Origin: Bradyrhizobium amphicarpaeae
Lineage (GTDB): Bacteria; Pseudomonadota; Alphaproteobacteria; Rhizobiales; Xanthobacteraceae
Reading direction: 5' to 3'
DNA: 64,000 nucleotides
NCBI RefSeq assembly: GCF_002266435.3
Contig: NZ_CP029426.2
Coordinates: 6,961,931 to 7,025,930, forward strand
The notes beneath the pieces were generated by a model that worked only from the letters and a program-made list of their open reading frames with translations, searched no databases and had not been told where the DNA came from. Of the stretch, positions 1-8,917 are shown one piece after another. Both the position numbers and the translations under genes were made by a program. How positions within the stretch are numbered: the stretch's first letter is position 1; the number at the start of each line of letters is the position of its first letter.

Positions 1-777
1 ATGGGCTTCAATCCCAACTACTTCGTCGAGGGCCGCATCTACGGCCAGTACATCCTGAAGGAGCATCCCAACGCCAAGATCGGCGTGCTCTACCAGAACG
101 ACGACCTCGGCAAGGACTATCTGAACGGCATCAAGGCCGGCCTCGGCGACAAGGCTGCCAAGATGATCGTGACTGAAGCCTCCTACGAGGTGTCCGATCC
201 CACCGTCGACTCGCAGATCCTCAAGATCAAGGATGCCGGCGCCGATTTGTTCTTCAGTGCGAGCACGCCGAAGCAGGCCGCGCAGGCGATCAAGAAGATC
301 GCCGAAATGGGCTGGCATCCGGTCCAGATCGTCGACATCAACGCGACCTCGGTCGGCGCGGTGCTGAAGCCCGCAGGCCTTGACGCCGCCAAGGGCCTGA
401 TCAGCGTCAATTACGGCAAGGAACCGCTCGATCCGACCTGGAAGGACGATGCCGGCCTGAAGAAGTATTTCGACTTCATGGCGAAGTACTATCCCGACGG
501 CGACAAGGACTCGAACTTCAACACCTACGGCTACAGCACGGCACAGCTGCTGGTGCATGTGCTGAAGCAGTGCGGTGACGATCTGACCCGTGAGAACGTC
601 ATGAAGCAGGCGGCCTCGGTGAAGGACTTCGCCACCGACACCGCACTGCCCGGCATCAAGGTCAACACCTCGCCGACCGACTACCGCGTCAACAAGCAGC
701 TTCAGATGATGAAGTTCAACGGCGAGCGCTGGGAGCTGTTCGGCCCGATCCTGGAGGATTCGGCTCCCGCGGGTTAG
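1..777 (+). CDS. Branched-chain amino acid-type ABC transporter substrate-binding protein, C-terminal part
   Basis: This is the C-terminal 258 residues of a periplasmic solute receptor of the LivK/Peripla_BP_6 class, which delivers amino acids or similar organic acids to an ABC importer. The window begins inside the gene: there is no signal peptide, and the family is normally around 400 residues, so the ATG at base 1 is probably an internal methionine. Visible family features are the alternating alpha/beta segments with KIGVLYQND near residue 26, the GADLFFSASTP stretch near residue 80, and a YGYSTAQ segment near residue 177. It ends at a TAG with a palindromic repeat just downstream. The substrate cannot be told from sequence, and the partner permease and ATPase genes are not seen beside it. 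Confidence 0.88.
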   Translation: MGFNPNYFVEGRIYGQYILKEHPNAKIGVLYQNDDLGKDYLNGIKAGLGDKAAKMIVTEASYEVSDPTVDSQILKIKDAGADLFFSASTPKQAAQAIKKIAEMGWHPVQIVDINATSVGAVLKPAGLDAAKGLISVNYGKEPLDPTWKDDAGLKKYFDFMAKYYPDGDKDSNFNTYGYSTAQLLVHVLKQCGDDLTRENVMKQAASVKDFATDTALPGIKVNTSPTDYRVNKQLQMMKFNGERWELFGPILEDSAPAG

Positions 778-803
778 TTCTCGGAAATAGCGGACTCAAC
801 GAC

Positions 804-929
804 GTCATGCCCGGGCTTGTCCCGCCTGCGCGGCCGAAGCCGCTTCGGCGCGGCGAAGGCCCGGGCATCCACGTTCTTGGGACGCAAAGAAGGGCGTGGA
901 TGGCCGGGTCAAGCCCGGCCATCACGGTT
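804..929. repeat. Mosaic palindromic intergenic repeat (class A)
   Basis: The left arm begins GTCATGCCCGGGCTTG and the right arm ends CAAGCCCGGCCATCACGG, so the element can fold into a long imperfect hairpin. It lies between a rightward and a leftward gene. Relatives occur at 51146-51227 and 59731-59818. Confidence 0.75.
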
Positions 930-952
930 GTAAGGGATTCGCGCCACAGCAT

Positions 953-1378
953 TCAGGCCGGTATCTCCCCAAAGTTCTTGCCCACCGGCAGCACGGCATG
1001 CCGGATCAGGCGCGAATCCTCCACCGCGGCCTGGCGGTGCTTGACCGCCTCGCGATAGACGGGATCGCGGATCATCTCGACGAAGGCTCCAACGCTCGGG
1101 TATTCGGCGATGAAGCAATGGTCCCAGCGCTCGTCCTGCGGGCCGATCAGCATCAGCTCGAATTTGCCCTGCCAGACGATGCGGCCGCCGAGGCGTTCGA
1201 ACACCGGGCCGCTCTCGCGGCCATAGGCCGCGTAGGCTTCCGCGCCGCTCGCCTTGCGGCCGTCCGGGTAGGCCGCCTCCTCGCGCAACCGCACCAAATT
1301 GAGCATGTGGATCGGGCCCGGGCGGTTATTGTCCCGGAACTGCGCGAAGATGTCCTTGGTCGGATCGATATGGCCCAT
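953..1378 (-). CDS. DUF1330-family protein
   Basis: A 141-residue protein of the DUF1330 type, a small ferredoxin-like (dimeric alpha/beta barrel) fold with no established reaction. The family look comes from the HMLNLVRLREEAAYPDG stretch near residue 24, followed by YAAYGRESGPVFERLGG, then a FIAEYPSVGAFVEM strand-helix and a C-terminal RDPVYREAVKHRQAAVEDS helix. The start is the ATG preceded by GAGGAAACC. Longer readings of this frame run into the penicillin-binding protein gene on the other strand and are not credible. It stands alone between a palindromic repeat and the divergently transcribed penicillin-binding protein gene. Confidence 0.85.
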   Translation of the reverse strand: MGHIDPTKDIFAQFRDNNRPGPIHMLNLVRLREEAAYPDGRKASGAEAYAAYGRESGPVFERLGGRIVWQGKFELMLIGPQDERWDHCFIAEYPSVGAFVEMIRDPVYREAVKHRQAAVEDSRLIRHAVLPVGKNFGEIPA

Positions 1379-1559
1379 GTGGGTTTCCTCTGCGTGTTGT
1401 CTCGGGTTTTGTGCCGGCGATCCTAGCTCCGTCGTGCCATCAGCGGAACTGCGGCGGGCGAATGCCGCACCTCCTAATCGTGCGTTAACGTCGGGGTAAC
1501 CGGGCCTTAAACAGCGACCGCTAGCGTGCGGCGGGGCAGGCTGACCGGGCGTATTGCGT

Positions 1560-3773
1560 ATGGCGTGGGGAAAGAAAAAGGGTGGGCGGAAGGAGCCGCT
1601 GTTCGGCTTGCCCGCGGCGCTCGCCGATCTGCGCCTGACCCCGGCGGATCGCATTCCCGGCGGCGAGAACAAGCCGAAGAAATCGACGAAATCACCCGCC
1701 AAGCGCAAGAGCGACGATTCCAACGACGAGCCGCCGCGCGAGCGGAAGGCACCGGCCAGCCGCAGCGGCGCCAAACGCCGGTCGAAGTCCCGCATCGGCG
1801 CCAGCCTCGGCCGCATGGTCTATTGGGGCGCGGTGCTCGGCCTGTGGGGCGCCATCGCGGTGATCGGCGTCGTGATCTATGTCGGCGCGCATCTGCCGCC
1901 GATCCAGTCGCTGGAAATCCCCAAGCGCCCGCCGACGATCCAGATCGTCGGCATCGACGGCAGCATTCTGGCGCAACGCGGCGAGATGGCCGGCGCCAAT
2001 ATCGCGCTGAAGGATTTGCCGCCGTATCTGCCCAAGGCCTTCATCGCCATCGAGGACCGCCGCTTCTATTCGCATTTCGGCATCGACCCCGTCGGCATCC
2101 TGCGCGCCCTCGTCACCAACGTCATGCATCGCGGCGTCTCGCAGGGCGGCTCGACGCTGACGCAGCAGCTCGCCAAGAACCTGTTCCTGACCCAGGAGCG
2201 CACCGTACAGCGCAAGCTGCAGGAGGTGGAGCTCGCGATCTGGCTCGAGCGCAAGCATTCCAAGGACGAGATCCTGGAGCTCTATCTCAACCGCGTCTAT
2301 TTCGGCTCCGGCGCCTACGGCGTCGAAGCTGCCGCGCAAAGATATTTCGGCAAGTCGGCGAAGAACGTCACAATCGCCGAGGCGGCGATGCTGGCCGGCC
2401 TCGTCAAGTCGCCCTCGCGCCTCGCGCCGAACCGCAATCCCGAAGGCGCCGAAGCGCGCGCACAGATCGTGCTTGCGGCGATGGCGGATGCGAAATTCAT
2501 CACCGATGCGCAGGCGCAGGCCTCGATCGGCCATCCCTCGTACAATGTGAAGCCGGTCGGCGCCGGCACGATCAACTACGTTGCCGACTGGATCGGCGAG
2601 GTGCTGGACGATCTGGTCGGCCAGATCGACGAGAGCATCAAGGTCGAAACCACGATCGATCCGAAGCTGCAGAGCGTGGCGGAGGCCGCCATCATCGACG
2701 AGCTCGCGGCCAAGAGCGTGAAGTTCAATGTCAGCCAGGGCGCGCTGGTGGCGATGACGCCCGATGGCGCGGTGCGCGCCATGGTCGGCGGACGGAACTA
2801 TGCCGAGAGCCAGTACAACCGCGCCGTGACCGCAAAGCGCCAGCCGGGCTCTTCGTTCAAGCCGTTCGTCTACCTGACCGCGCTCGAGCAGGGCCTGACG
2901 CCCGACACGATGCGCCAGGACGCGCCGATCGAGGTCAAGGGCTGGAAGCCTGAGAACTACACCCATGAATATTTCGGCGCGGTGTCGCTGACGCAGGCGC
3001 TGGCGATGTCGCTCAACACCGTCGCGATCCGCCTCGGCCTCGAGGTCGGGCCGAAGAATGTGGTGCGCACCGCCCACCGGCTCGGCATCTCCTCCAAGCT
3101 CGAACCCAACGCGTCGATCGCGCTCGGCACGTCGGAAGTTTCGGTCGTCGAGCTGGTCGGCGCCTATGCACCCTTCGCCAATGGCGGCCTCGCGGTCACG
3201 CCGCATGTCGTGACGCGGATCAAGACGCTCAGCGGCAAGCTGCTCTACATGCGCCAGCCAGAGGAGCGTAACCAGGTCGTCGATCCCCGCTATGTCGGCA
3301 TGATGAACGCGATGATGCGGGAGACGCTTGTTTCAGGCACCGCCAAGAAGGCGGAGATCCCGGGCTGGCCGGCCGCCGGCAAGACCGGCACCAGCCAGGA
3401 TTATCGCGACGCCTGGTTCATCGGCTACACCGCCAACCTCGTCACCGGCGTCTGGCTCGGCAATGACGATAATTCGCCGACCAAGAAGGCCACAGGCGGC
3501 GGCTTGCCGGTGGAAGTCTGGTCGCGCTTCATGAAGACGGCGCACGAAGGCGTGCCGGTGGCGGCGCTGCCGAGCACACAAGGCGGCTGGGGCCTGTCGA
3601 ACCTCGCGCAGGCGGCATCGCAGGTATCGCCGCCGACGCCGGCTGCGCCCGGACCGGCGGTTGCCAACAACGGCGGCTATCGCCCGCCGCCGACGCGCGC
3701 CAATGCGCGGCCGGAGGCTGCCGCAGGGCTCGATGGCTGGCTGATGGACCGGCTGTTTGGCGGAAATCGATAG
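1560..3773 (+). CDS. Class A penicillin-binding protein (PBP1A family)
   Basis: A bifunctional peptidoglycan synthase that polymerises glycan strands and cross-links peptides, anchored in the inner membrane. A basic cytoplasmic tail of about 85 residues (rich in K, R and S) precedes one membrane helix near residues 86-110. The GT51 transglycosylase domain shows EDRRFYSHFG (catalytic Glu near 165) and QGGSTLTQQLAKN. The transpeptidase domain shows PGSSFKPF (catalytic Ser near 431), AMSLNT and KTGTSQ. The C-terminus is proline and alanine rich. The ATG at 1560 is chosen; a TTG six bases upstream is an alternative, and neither has a strong ribosome site. At 737 residues it is a normal length. 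It is divergent from the DUF1330 gene. Confidence 0.95.
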   Translation: MAWGKKKGGRKEPLFGLPAALADLRLTPADRIPGGENKPKKSTKSPAKRKSDDSNDEPPRERKAPASRSGAKRRSKSRIGASLGRMVYWGAVLGLWGAIAVIGVVIYVGAHLPPIQSLEIPKRPPTIQIVGIDGSILAQRGEMAGANIALKDLPPYLPKAFIAIEDRRFYSHFGIDPVGILRALVTNVMHRGVSQGGSTLTQQLAKNLFLTQERTVQRKLQEVELAIWLERKHSKDEILELYLNRVYFGSGAYGVEAAAQRYFGKSAKNVTIAEAAMLAGLVKSPSRLAPNRNPEGAEARAQIVLAAMADAKFITDAQAQASIGHPSYNVKPVGAGTINYVADWIGEVLDDLVGQIDESIKVETTIDPKLQSVAEAAIIDELAAKSVKFNVSQGALVAMTPDGAVRAMVGGRNYAESQYNRAVTAKRQPGSSFKPFVYLTALEQGLTPDTMRQDAPIEVKGWKPENYTHEYFGAVSLTQALAMSLNTVAIRLGLEVGPKNVVRTAHRLGISSKLEPNASIALGTSEVSVVELVGAYAPFANGGLAVTPHVVTRIKTLSGKLLYMRQPEERNQVVDPRYVGMMNAMMRETLVSGTAKKAEIPGWPAAGKTGTSQDYRDAWFIGYTANLVTGVWLGNDDNSPTKKATGGGLPVEVWSRFMKTAHEGVPVAALPSTQGGWGLSNLAQAASQVSPPTPAAPGPAVANNGGYRPPPTRANARPEAAAGLDGWLMDRLFGGNR

Positions 3774-3812
3774 GCTTGGGTAAAGGGCATTCAGCCCCTC
3801 AGAGCAAAAAGT

Positions 3813-3838
3813 GCGAAAACAACCCCATGCACAGTAGA
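3813..3838. repeat. 26-bp dispersed repeat, copy 1
   Basis: The 26 bases beginning GCGAAAACAACC and ending TGCACAGTAGA are identical to 54298-54323. This copy lies about 40 bases downstream of the penicillin-binding protein stop codon. It is not palindromic and is unlike the hairpin repeats elsewhere in the window. Confidence 0.7.
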
Positions 3839-3908
3839 CGAGGATAGCAAAATCAAAGGCTTGCGCGGGCGGTGTTGTGGGGAACGAACCTCGCGCCGCG
3901 CGCCCGCC

Positions 3909-4009
3909 GTCATTCCCCGCGAAGGCGGGGAATCCAGTACGCCGCGGCGCATCGGTTCAACAATAACGCGTGGTGGAATACTGGATCGCCCGCCTTCGCG
4001 GGCGATGAC
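3909..4009. repeat. Mosaic palindromic intergenic repeat (class C)
   Basis: The outer arms GTCATTCCCCGCGAAGGCGG and CCGCCTTCGCGGGCGATGAC are complementary with a few mismatches, separated by a variable centre. It sits between the convergent penicillin-binding protein and metalloprotease genes. Confidence 0.75.
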
Positions 4010-4030
4010 AGCTTCCTGAATGGCGAGGCC

Positions 4031-4786
4031 CTAATCCTCGACCCCGTACCGGTGCAGATCATTGCCGTAGGTGTCGAGCCACTTCTTGGCGCGCTCCATC
4101 GAGGGACATACCTTGCCGCAGACGCGCCAGAACTTCGCCGAATGGTTCATCTCGACGAGATGGGCGACTTCGTGCGCGGCAAGGTAGTCGAGCACGAAGG
4201 GCGGCGCGAGGATCAGGCGCCAGGAGAACGACAGCGAGCCGGCCGAGGTGCAGGAACCCCAGCGGCTGGACTGATCGCGGATCGAGAGCCGCTTGACCTT
4301 GACACCGAGTTCGGCGGCGTAAGCCTCCGACGAACGCTGCAGATCGTGGCGCGCCTCGCGCTTGAGGAAGTCACTGACGCGGCGATCGACATGCTCGAGA
4401 CCGCCGGCGACGCAGAGAATTTTTTCACCGCTGTCGCGCGTCTCGGTCCACACGGTACCGCGCGTGCCGGCGCGATGAACGATGCGATGCGGCGTGCCAC
4501 GAAGCGGTATCACCGTGCCCGGCTGGAACGGCGCGGCCTTCGGCAAGCGGCCGAGGCGCGCGGCGATCCAGGCACCGTGGCGCTGCGCGAAGTCTTTGGC
4601 CTCGGCCAGCGTGCCGCGCGGCGGCATGGTGAGGATGGCTTCGCGATCGCTCGGATGAATTCTCAGCGTGTAACGGCGCGCGCGTCGGTGCCGCCGCAAT
4701 CGGATGGCAAAATATTGCGATCCGTGGGTGATCAGGACGGTCTTCGGTTCGTGGGGACGCCGATAGAGGAGAGCGCGAGTGGCCAT
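4031..4786 (-). CDS. YgjP-like (DUF45/SprT-type) zinc metallopeptidase
   Basis: A predicted soluble zinc hydrolase of the YgjP/DUF45 group, often annotated as M48 family metallopeptidase. The zinc site is HEVAHLVEMNHSAKFW near residue 202, a HExxH motif with a third histidine five residues on. It follows the family's SSRWGSCTSAGSLSFSWRL stretch. The N-terminal half carries the RARRYTLRIHP strand that is usual in this family. The ATG at 4786 begins the recognisable protein (MATRALLY); the frame is open for 28 further codons but these look unrelated. Its substrate is unknown. It converges on the penicillin-binding protein gene across a palindromic repeat. Confidence 0.85.
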   Translation of the reverse strand: MATRALLYRRPHEPKTVLITHGSQYFAIRLRRHRRARRYTLRIHPSDREAILTMPPRGTLAEAKDFAQRHGAWIAARLGRLPKAAPFQPGTVIPLRGTPHRIVHRAGTRGTVWTETRDSGEKILCVAGGLEHVDRRVSDFLKREARHDLQRSSEAYAAELGVKVKRLSIRDQSSRWGSCTSAGSLSFSWRLILAPPFVLDYLAAHEVAHLVEMNHSAKFWRVCGKVCPSMERAKKWLDTYGNDLHRYGVED

Positions 4787-4869
4787 GTCTGTCAGTCCGG
4801 GGAGCAAGAGTTCGCCCGGATTCTGCCATAACCGCCGCCAGGGAAAGCGCTCGGCGCAAAAACAAATCA

Positions 4870-5087
4870 TTTGCCCAATATACAGGGGTCTGGCGTCCGG
4901 GAGACCCTACAGACTGGGGTCGGAACCGGGTTTTTTCGCCCCCGCTGGACGCATGCGGCACCCCCAAGGGGTGAGGACAGACTCACTCCTATAAAGCTAC
5001 CTAAATACCTCGAATCTGAAGGGAACCAGGCCCGGATGGAGACCCCTGCGGGACCCGATTTTCGACGGGAAAGCCGAAAAAGAAAAG
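4870..5087. other. Structured intergenic block with no confident gene
   Basis: This stretch lies downstream of the PHB depolymerase stop and upstream of the metallopeptidase start. It holds several possible stem-loops, for example GTGAG-GACAGA-CTCAC near 4970 and CACCCC-AA-GGGGTG near 4960, and long-range complementarity between GCGTCC near 4903 and GGACGC near 4948. Base composition drops locally at CCTATAAAGCTACCTAAATA. Open frames exist on both strands but none has convincing codon usage or a ribosome site. It may be an RNA gene, a transcript 3' end or a decayed element. Confidence 0.35.
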
Positions 5088-6416
5088 TTATTCGGCCGCG
5101 CGAGCCTGCAACGAGCTCGGATTCGCCGCCGAAACCATGAAGTCGTGAATGCGCGGCACGATTTCCGACCTGAAGCGTGAGCCGTTGAAGACGCCGTAAT
5201 GTCCGACGCCCTTCTGCACGTAATGAACGCGGCGATGATCGGGGATCGAGTTGCACAATGTGTGCGTCGCTTCGGTCTGACCGAGACCGGAGATGTCGTC
5301 GTTCTCGCCTTCGACCGTCATCAACGCCACACGCGTGACCTTGGAGGGATCGACAAGTGTTCCGCGATGGGCCATCTCGCCCTTCGGCAGCGAATGCTTC
5401 ACGAACACGGTGTCGACCGTCTGCAGGTAATATTCGGCGGAGAGGTCCATGACCGCGAGATATTCGTCATAGAACTCGCGATGCTTGTCGACGAGGTCGC
5501 CGTCGCCCTTCACCAAATGGGCGAAGAGCTGCTTGTGGGCGTCCATGTGGCGGTCGAGATTCATGCTGATGAAGCCGTTGAGCTGCAGGAATCCCGGATA
5601 GACGTCGCGCATCATGCCCGGATGCGGGAACGGCACCTTGGTGATGACGTGGTTGCGGAACCAGTCGATGCCGCGCTCCTGGGCGAGATTGTTCACCGCA
5701 GTCGGATTGCGGCGGGTGTCGATCGGACCGCCCATCAGCGTCATCGAGGTCGGCACGAACGGGTCGCGCTTGGCTTCCATGACCGAGACGGCAGCGACGA
5801 CCGGCACGGAGGGCTGGCACACCGCCAGCACATGCGTGTTGCCGCCGAGGACGTGCAGCATCTCGATGACGTAGTCGATGTAATCGTCGAGATCGAAGCG
5901 GCCATCGGCCAGCGGCACCATGCGGGCGTCGGCCCAGTCAGTGATGTAGACCTCATGGGCGGGCAGGAACGCCTCGACCGTGCCGCGGAGCAGCGTCGCA
6001 TAATGGCCGGACATCGGCGCCACGATCAGCACGCGCGGCTGCGGACTGCGCAGCGGGCGGGTGAACTTGCGATCGAAATAGAGCAGCCGGCAGAACGGCT
6101 TTTCCCAGACCGAGCGAACCTCGACGGGGACGCGGATGCCGTTGACCTCGGTGTCGTCGAGGCCCCATTCCGGCTTGCCGTAACGGCGCGTGGTGCGCTC
6201 GAACAATTCGCAGGCCGCGGCAACCGACTTGCCGACTTCGGTGCGCGCCCAGGGATTGAGAGGATTCTGAAACAGCAGCTTGGTCGCGTCAGTGACCGCG
6301 CGTGCCGGATTGAGAGAGGCGTGCGCCATCTCGTACATCCAGTACATCGGCGTCGTCAGGACCGGACTGCCTTCAGCCGCCAGGGGCGGCGCGCCGCCAA
6401 ACTCACCAATAGGCAT
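5088..6416 (-). CDS. phaZ: Intracellular polyhydroxybutyrate depolymerase
   Basis: A cytoplasmic enzyme that hydrolyses stored polyhydroxybutyrate granules, releasing 3-hydroxybutyrate units as a carbon reserve. It is 442 residues, normal for the PhaZ group with a PHB_depo_C domain. The nucleophile position reads VLAVCQPSVPV, with Cys near residue 200 where lipases carry Ser; a cysteine nucleophile is known for this intracellular class. A C-terminal GHYGVFNG supplies the catalytic His. There is no signal peptide, in keeping with granule degradation inside the cell. The start is supported by GAAGGAT seven bases upstream of the ATG. It is a single gene with no PHA synthesis genes in the window. 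Confidence 0.92.
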   Translation of the reverse strand: MPIGEFGGAPPLAAEGSPVLTTPMYWMYEMAHASLNPARAVTDATKLLFQNPLNPWARTEVGKSVAAACELFERTTRRYGKPEWGLDDTEVNGIRVPVEVRSVWEKPFCRLLYFDRKFTRPLRSPQPRVLIVAPMSGHYATLLRGTVEAFLPAHEVYITDWADARMVPLADGRFDLDDYIDYVIEMLHVLGGNTHVLAVCQPSVPVVAAVSVMEAKRDPFVPTSMTLMGGPIDTRRNPTAVNNLAQERGIDWFRNHVITKVPFPHPGMMRDVYPGFLQLNGFISMNLDRHMDAHKQLFAHLVKGDGDLVDKHREFYDEYLAVMDLSAEYYLQTVDTVFVKHSLPKGEMAHRGTLVDPSKVTRVALMTVEGENDDISGLGQTEATHTLCNSIPDHRRVHYVQKGVGHYGVFNGSRFRSEIVPRIHDFMVSAANPSSLQARAAE

Positions 6417-6537
6417 CGCTATATCCTTCTTCGCATCGCAGCATACTGCCGAATGCGTAATATTGCGTCAATGCATGGTTCCGTACATCTACGTAGCGAA
6501 AACGGTTAAACCGGCCTGAATCCACGATAAAGCGACT

Positions 6538-7356
6538 TTATTCGCCACCGGACAGCAGCGAGCCATGCCGCTTGGCGCTGCGCAAAAGGGCAAGGAATGC
6601 CCAAAAAGAAGCTCCCAGCAAAGCTGCATTGATGGCCAACGCATCCAGCATCAGATCGATCCGGAAGGTTCGCTCGATCAGCAGCGCGCGCATCCCTTCG
6701 AACACGTAAGTCGGCGGCAGCGCCCAGGCGATGGTTTGCAGCCAGACCGGCAACACGCTGACGGGATAGTAGACGCAGGCGAGCGGCAGGATCGCGAACA
6801 TCAAGGTCCAGACGATGCTCTCGGCGCCGAGGCCGTTTCTCAGTACGAGCCCCGACACGAAAATGCCGACCGACCAGCTCGTGAAGATCAGGTTGCAGAA
6901 GAACGCGATCAGCGGCAGGCCGAGGCCGTAGACATTGAAGTGAAACATGACCAGCGCGAGCAAGGTCATCGGAATGATCCCGATCGCAAGCCGGATCAGG
7001 CTCATGACCATCAGCGACAGCAGAAACTCGATCGGCCTCAAGGGGCTCATCATGAGGTTGCCGATGTTGCGTGCCCACATCTCCTCCAGGAACGAGATGG
7101 AGAAGCCGAGCTGCCCGCGGAACAGGATGTCCCAGAGGATGACGGCACCGATCAGCGTGCCGCCGGCACGCGCGAAGAAATTGGAATTCTCGGCGATGTA
7201 GTACTGGATGAAGCCCCAGGTGATGACCTGCAGCGCCGGCCAGTACAGCAGCTCCAGCAGCCGCGGCCAGGACGACATCAGGAGGTACCAGTAGCGCAGG
7301 ATCATCGCGCCGATGCGATGCACGGAGATGCCGCGGTGGAGGGAGAGGTCGGTCAT
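6538..7356 (-). CDS. ABC-2 type transporter permease
   Basis: The membrane half of an ABC-2 exporter, about 272 residues with six likely transmembrane helices (examples: LLYWPALQVITWGFIQYYI, LIAFFCNLIFTSWSVGIFV, LLGASFWAFLALL). The family hallmark is the conserved central region around RNIGNLMMSPLRPIEFLLS. Translation should start at MTDLSLHRG; upstream in-frame codons fall in a palindromic repeat. It belongs with the ATPase gene at 8918-9721 on the same strand, but a 1.55-kb repeat array now separates the two. The substrate is unknown. Whether the array lowers expression of this downstream gene cannot be seen. Confidence 0.9.
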   Translation of the reverse strand: MTDLSLHRGISVHRIGAMILRYWYLLMSSWPRLLELLYWPALQVITWGFIQYYIAENSNFFARAGGTLIGAVILWDILFRGQLGFSISFLEEMWARNIGNLMMSPLRPIEFLLSLMVMSLIRLAIGIIPMTLLALVMFHFNVYGLGLPLIAFFCNLIFTSWSVGIFVSGLVLRNGLGAESIVWTLMFAILPLACVYYPVSVLPVWLQTIAWALPPTYVFEGMRALLIERTFRIDLMLDALAINAALLGASFWAFLALLRSAKRHGSLLSGGE

Positions 7357-7573
7357 CGGGGGTGCCCGTAGCCCGGATGGAGCGCAGCGCGATCCGGGGC
7401 GCGGCAACAGCCACAAACACCGGCGTCATCCTGAGGTGCAAACCTTGCATCGCAAGGGTTGCCTCGAAGGATGGGCAGCGCACGCTTGCGGCTCATCCTT
7501 CGAGGCGCGCAAAGGGCGCGCACCTCAGGATGACGTTTGTGGGCGCGGATAGAGCTTTCATATAGGGACGCCC

Positions 7574-7686
7574 TCACCTCACCGCCTCCTTCGCACCGTT
7601 CACCCGGCCGCGCGCCACATCCAGAAACACCTCTTCCAGCGTGGTACGGTTGTAGCGCGCCATGATCATCTCCGGCGTGTCGTCGG
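7574..7686 (-). pseudogene. Duplicated 3' fragment of ABC ATPase gene, copy 1
   Basis: It encodes the last 36 codons or so of the neighbouring ATPase (EEVFLDVARGRVNGAKEAVR then stop) and no more. The join to foreign sequence is at GTGTCGTCGG. The flanking TATAGGGACGCCC on the stop side matches the flank of the genuine gene end. Confidence 0.88.
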
Positions 7687-7900
7687 GGTTGCCCGTAGCC
7701 CGGATGGAGCGCGGCGCGATCCCGGGCGCGGCGCCAGCCACAAGCACCGGCGTCATCCTGAGGTGCGCGCCCTTCGCGCGCCTCGAAGGATGGGCCACAA
7801 GCTTGCGCTGCCCATCCTTCGAGGCAAACCTTGCGATGCAAGGTTTGCACCTCAGGATGACGTTTGTGGGCGCGGATAGAGCAATCATAGAGAGGCCCGC

Positions 7901-8013
7901 TCATCGTGTCGCCTCCTTCGCACCGTTCACCCGGCCGCGGGCGACGTCCAGAAACACCTCTTCCAGCGTGGTACGGTTGTAGCGCGCCATGATCATCTCC
8001 GGCGTGTCGTCGG
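7901..8013 (-). pseudogene. Duplicated 3' fragment of ABC ATPase gene, copy 2
   Basis: The same 113-base fragment, ending GAKEATR-stop (ATCGTGTCGCC version). The spacing from copy 1 is 327 bases, because the copy 1 unit carries a differently sized palindrome loop. Confidence 0.88.
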
Positions 8014-8239
8014 GATTGCCCGTAGCCCGGCTGGAGCGCGGCGCGATCCGGGGCGCGGCACCAGCCACAAGCACCGGCGTCATCCTGAGGTGCGCGTCTT
8101 GCGATGCGTAGCGCATCGCAAGACTTGCCTCGAAGGATGGGCAGCGCACACTTGCGGCTCATCCTTCGAGGCGCGCAAAGGGCGCGCACCTCAGGATGAC
8201 GGTTGTGGGCGCGGATAGAGCAATCATAGAGAGGCCCGC

Positions 8240-8352
8240 TCACCTCACCGCCTCCTTCGCACCGTTCACCCGGCCGCGCGCGACGTCCAGAAACACCTCT
8301 TCCAGAGTGATACGGTTGTAGCGCGCCATGATCATCTCCGGCGTGTCGTCGG
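8240..8352 (-). pseudogene. Duplicated 3' fragment of ABC ATPase gene, copy 3
   Basis: The same 113-base fragment, ending GAKEAVR-stop. It has a private change giving RITLEEV instead of RTTLEEV. Confidence 0.88.
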
Positions 8353-8578
8353 GGTTGCCTGTAGCCCGGATGGAGCGCAGCGCGATCGGGGGCGCGGCGC
8401 CAGCCACAAGCACCGGCGTCATCCTGAGGTGCAGGTCTTGCGATGCGTAGCGCATCGCAAGACTTGCCTCGAAGGATGGGCAGCGCACGCTTGCGGCCCA
8501 TCCTTCGAGGCGCGCAAAGGGCGCGCACCTCAGGATGACGGTTGTGGGCGCGGATAGAGCAAACATAGAGAGACCCGC

Positions 8579-8691
8579 TCATCGTGTCGCCTCCTTCGCA
8601 CCGTTCACCCGGCCGCGCGCCACGTCCAGAAACACCTCTTCCAGCGTGGTCCGGTTGTAGCGCGCCATGATCATCTCCGGCGTGTCGTCGG
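8579..8691 (-). pseudogene. Duplicated 3' fragment of ABC ATPase gene, copy 4
   Basis: The same 113-base fragment, ending GAKEATR-stop, directly downstream of the genuine gene end. Like the other fragments it reads PEMIMARYN and GRVNG, where the intact gene reads PEAIMARYN and GRTNG. Confidence 0.88.
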
Positions 8692-8917
8692 GGTTGCCTG
8701 TAGCCCGGATGGAGCGCAGCGCGATCGGGGGCGCGGCGCCAGCCACAAGCACCGGCGTCATCCTGAGGTGCAGGTCTTGCGATGCGTAGCGCATCGCAAG
8801 ACTTGCCTCGAAGGATGGGCAGCGCACGCTTGCGGCTCATCCTTCGAGGCGCGCAAAGGGCGCGCACCTCAGGATGACGGTTGTGGGCGCGGATAGAGCT
8901 TTCATATAGGGACGCCC

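Larger units (their letters stand above)
7364..8917. repeat. Tandem array of ATPase-gene 3' ends plus palindromic repeats
   Basis: Between the ATPase stop codon and the permease start lie four extra copies of a unit made of the last 113 bases of the ATPase gene and about 226 bases of linker plus a class E palindrome (arms CGTCATCCTGAGGTGC and GCACCTCAGGATGACG). A fifth palindrome copy sits alone next to the permease. The units start at 7574, 7901, 8240, 8579 and then the genuine gene end at 8918, so the period is 339 bases three times and 327 once. Coding ends alternate between two versions (AVR-stop at 7574, 8240 and 8918; ATR-stop at 7901 and 8579). Confidence 0.93.

Noticed and set aside
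1692..3206. A 504-codon antisense open frame inside the penicillin-binding protein gene
   Set aside because: It is a GC-rich shadow frame rich in Arg, Asp and His with no motifs; the plus-strand gene has all family motifs.
5199..6509. A 436-codon plus-strand open frame opposite phaZ
   Set aside because: It is His- and Arg-rich shadow coding; phaZ on the other strand has a clear catalytic motif and ribosome site.
7364..8917. Resemblance to a CRISPR array
   Set aside because: The units are 339 bases with gene fragments and palindromes, not 25-40-base repeats with unique spacers, and no cas genes are present.
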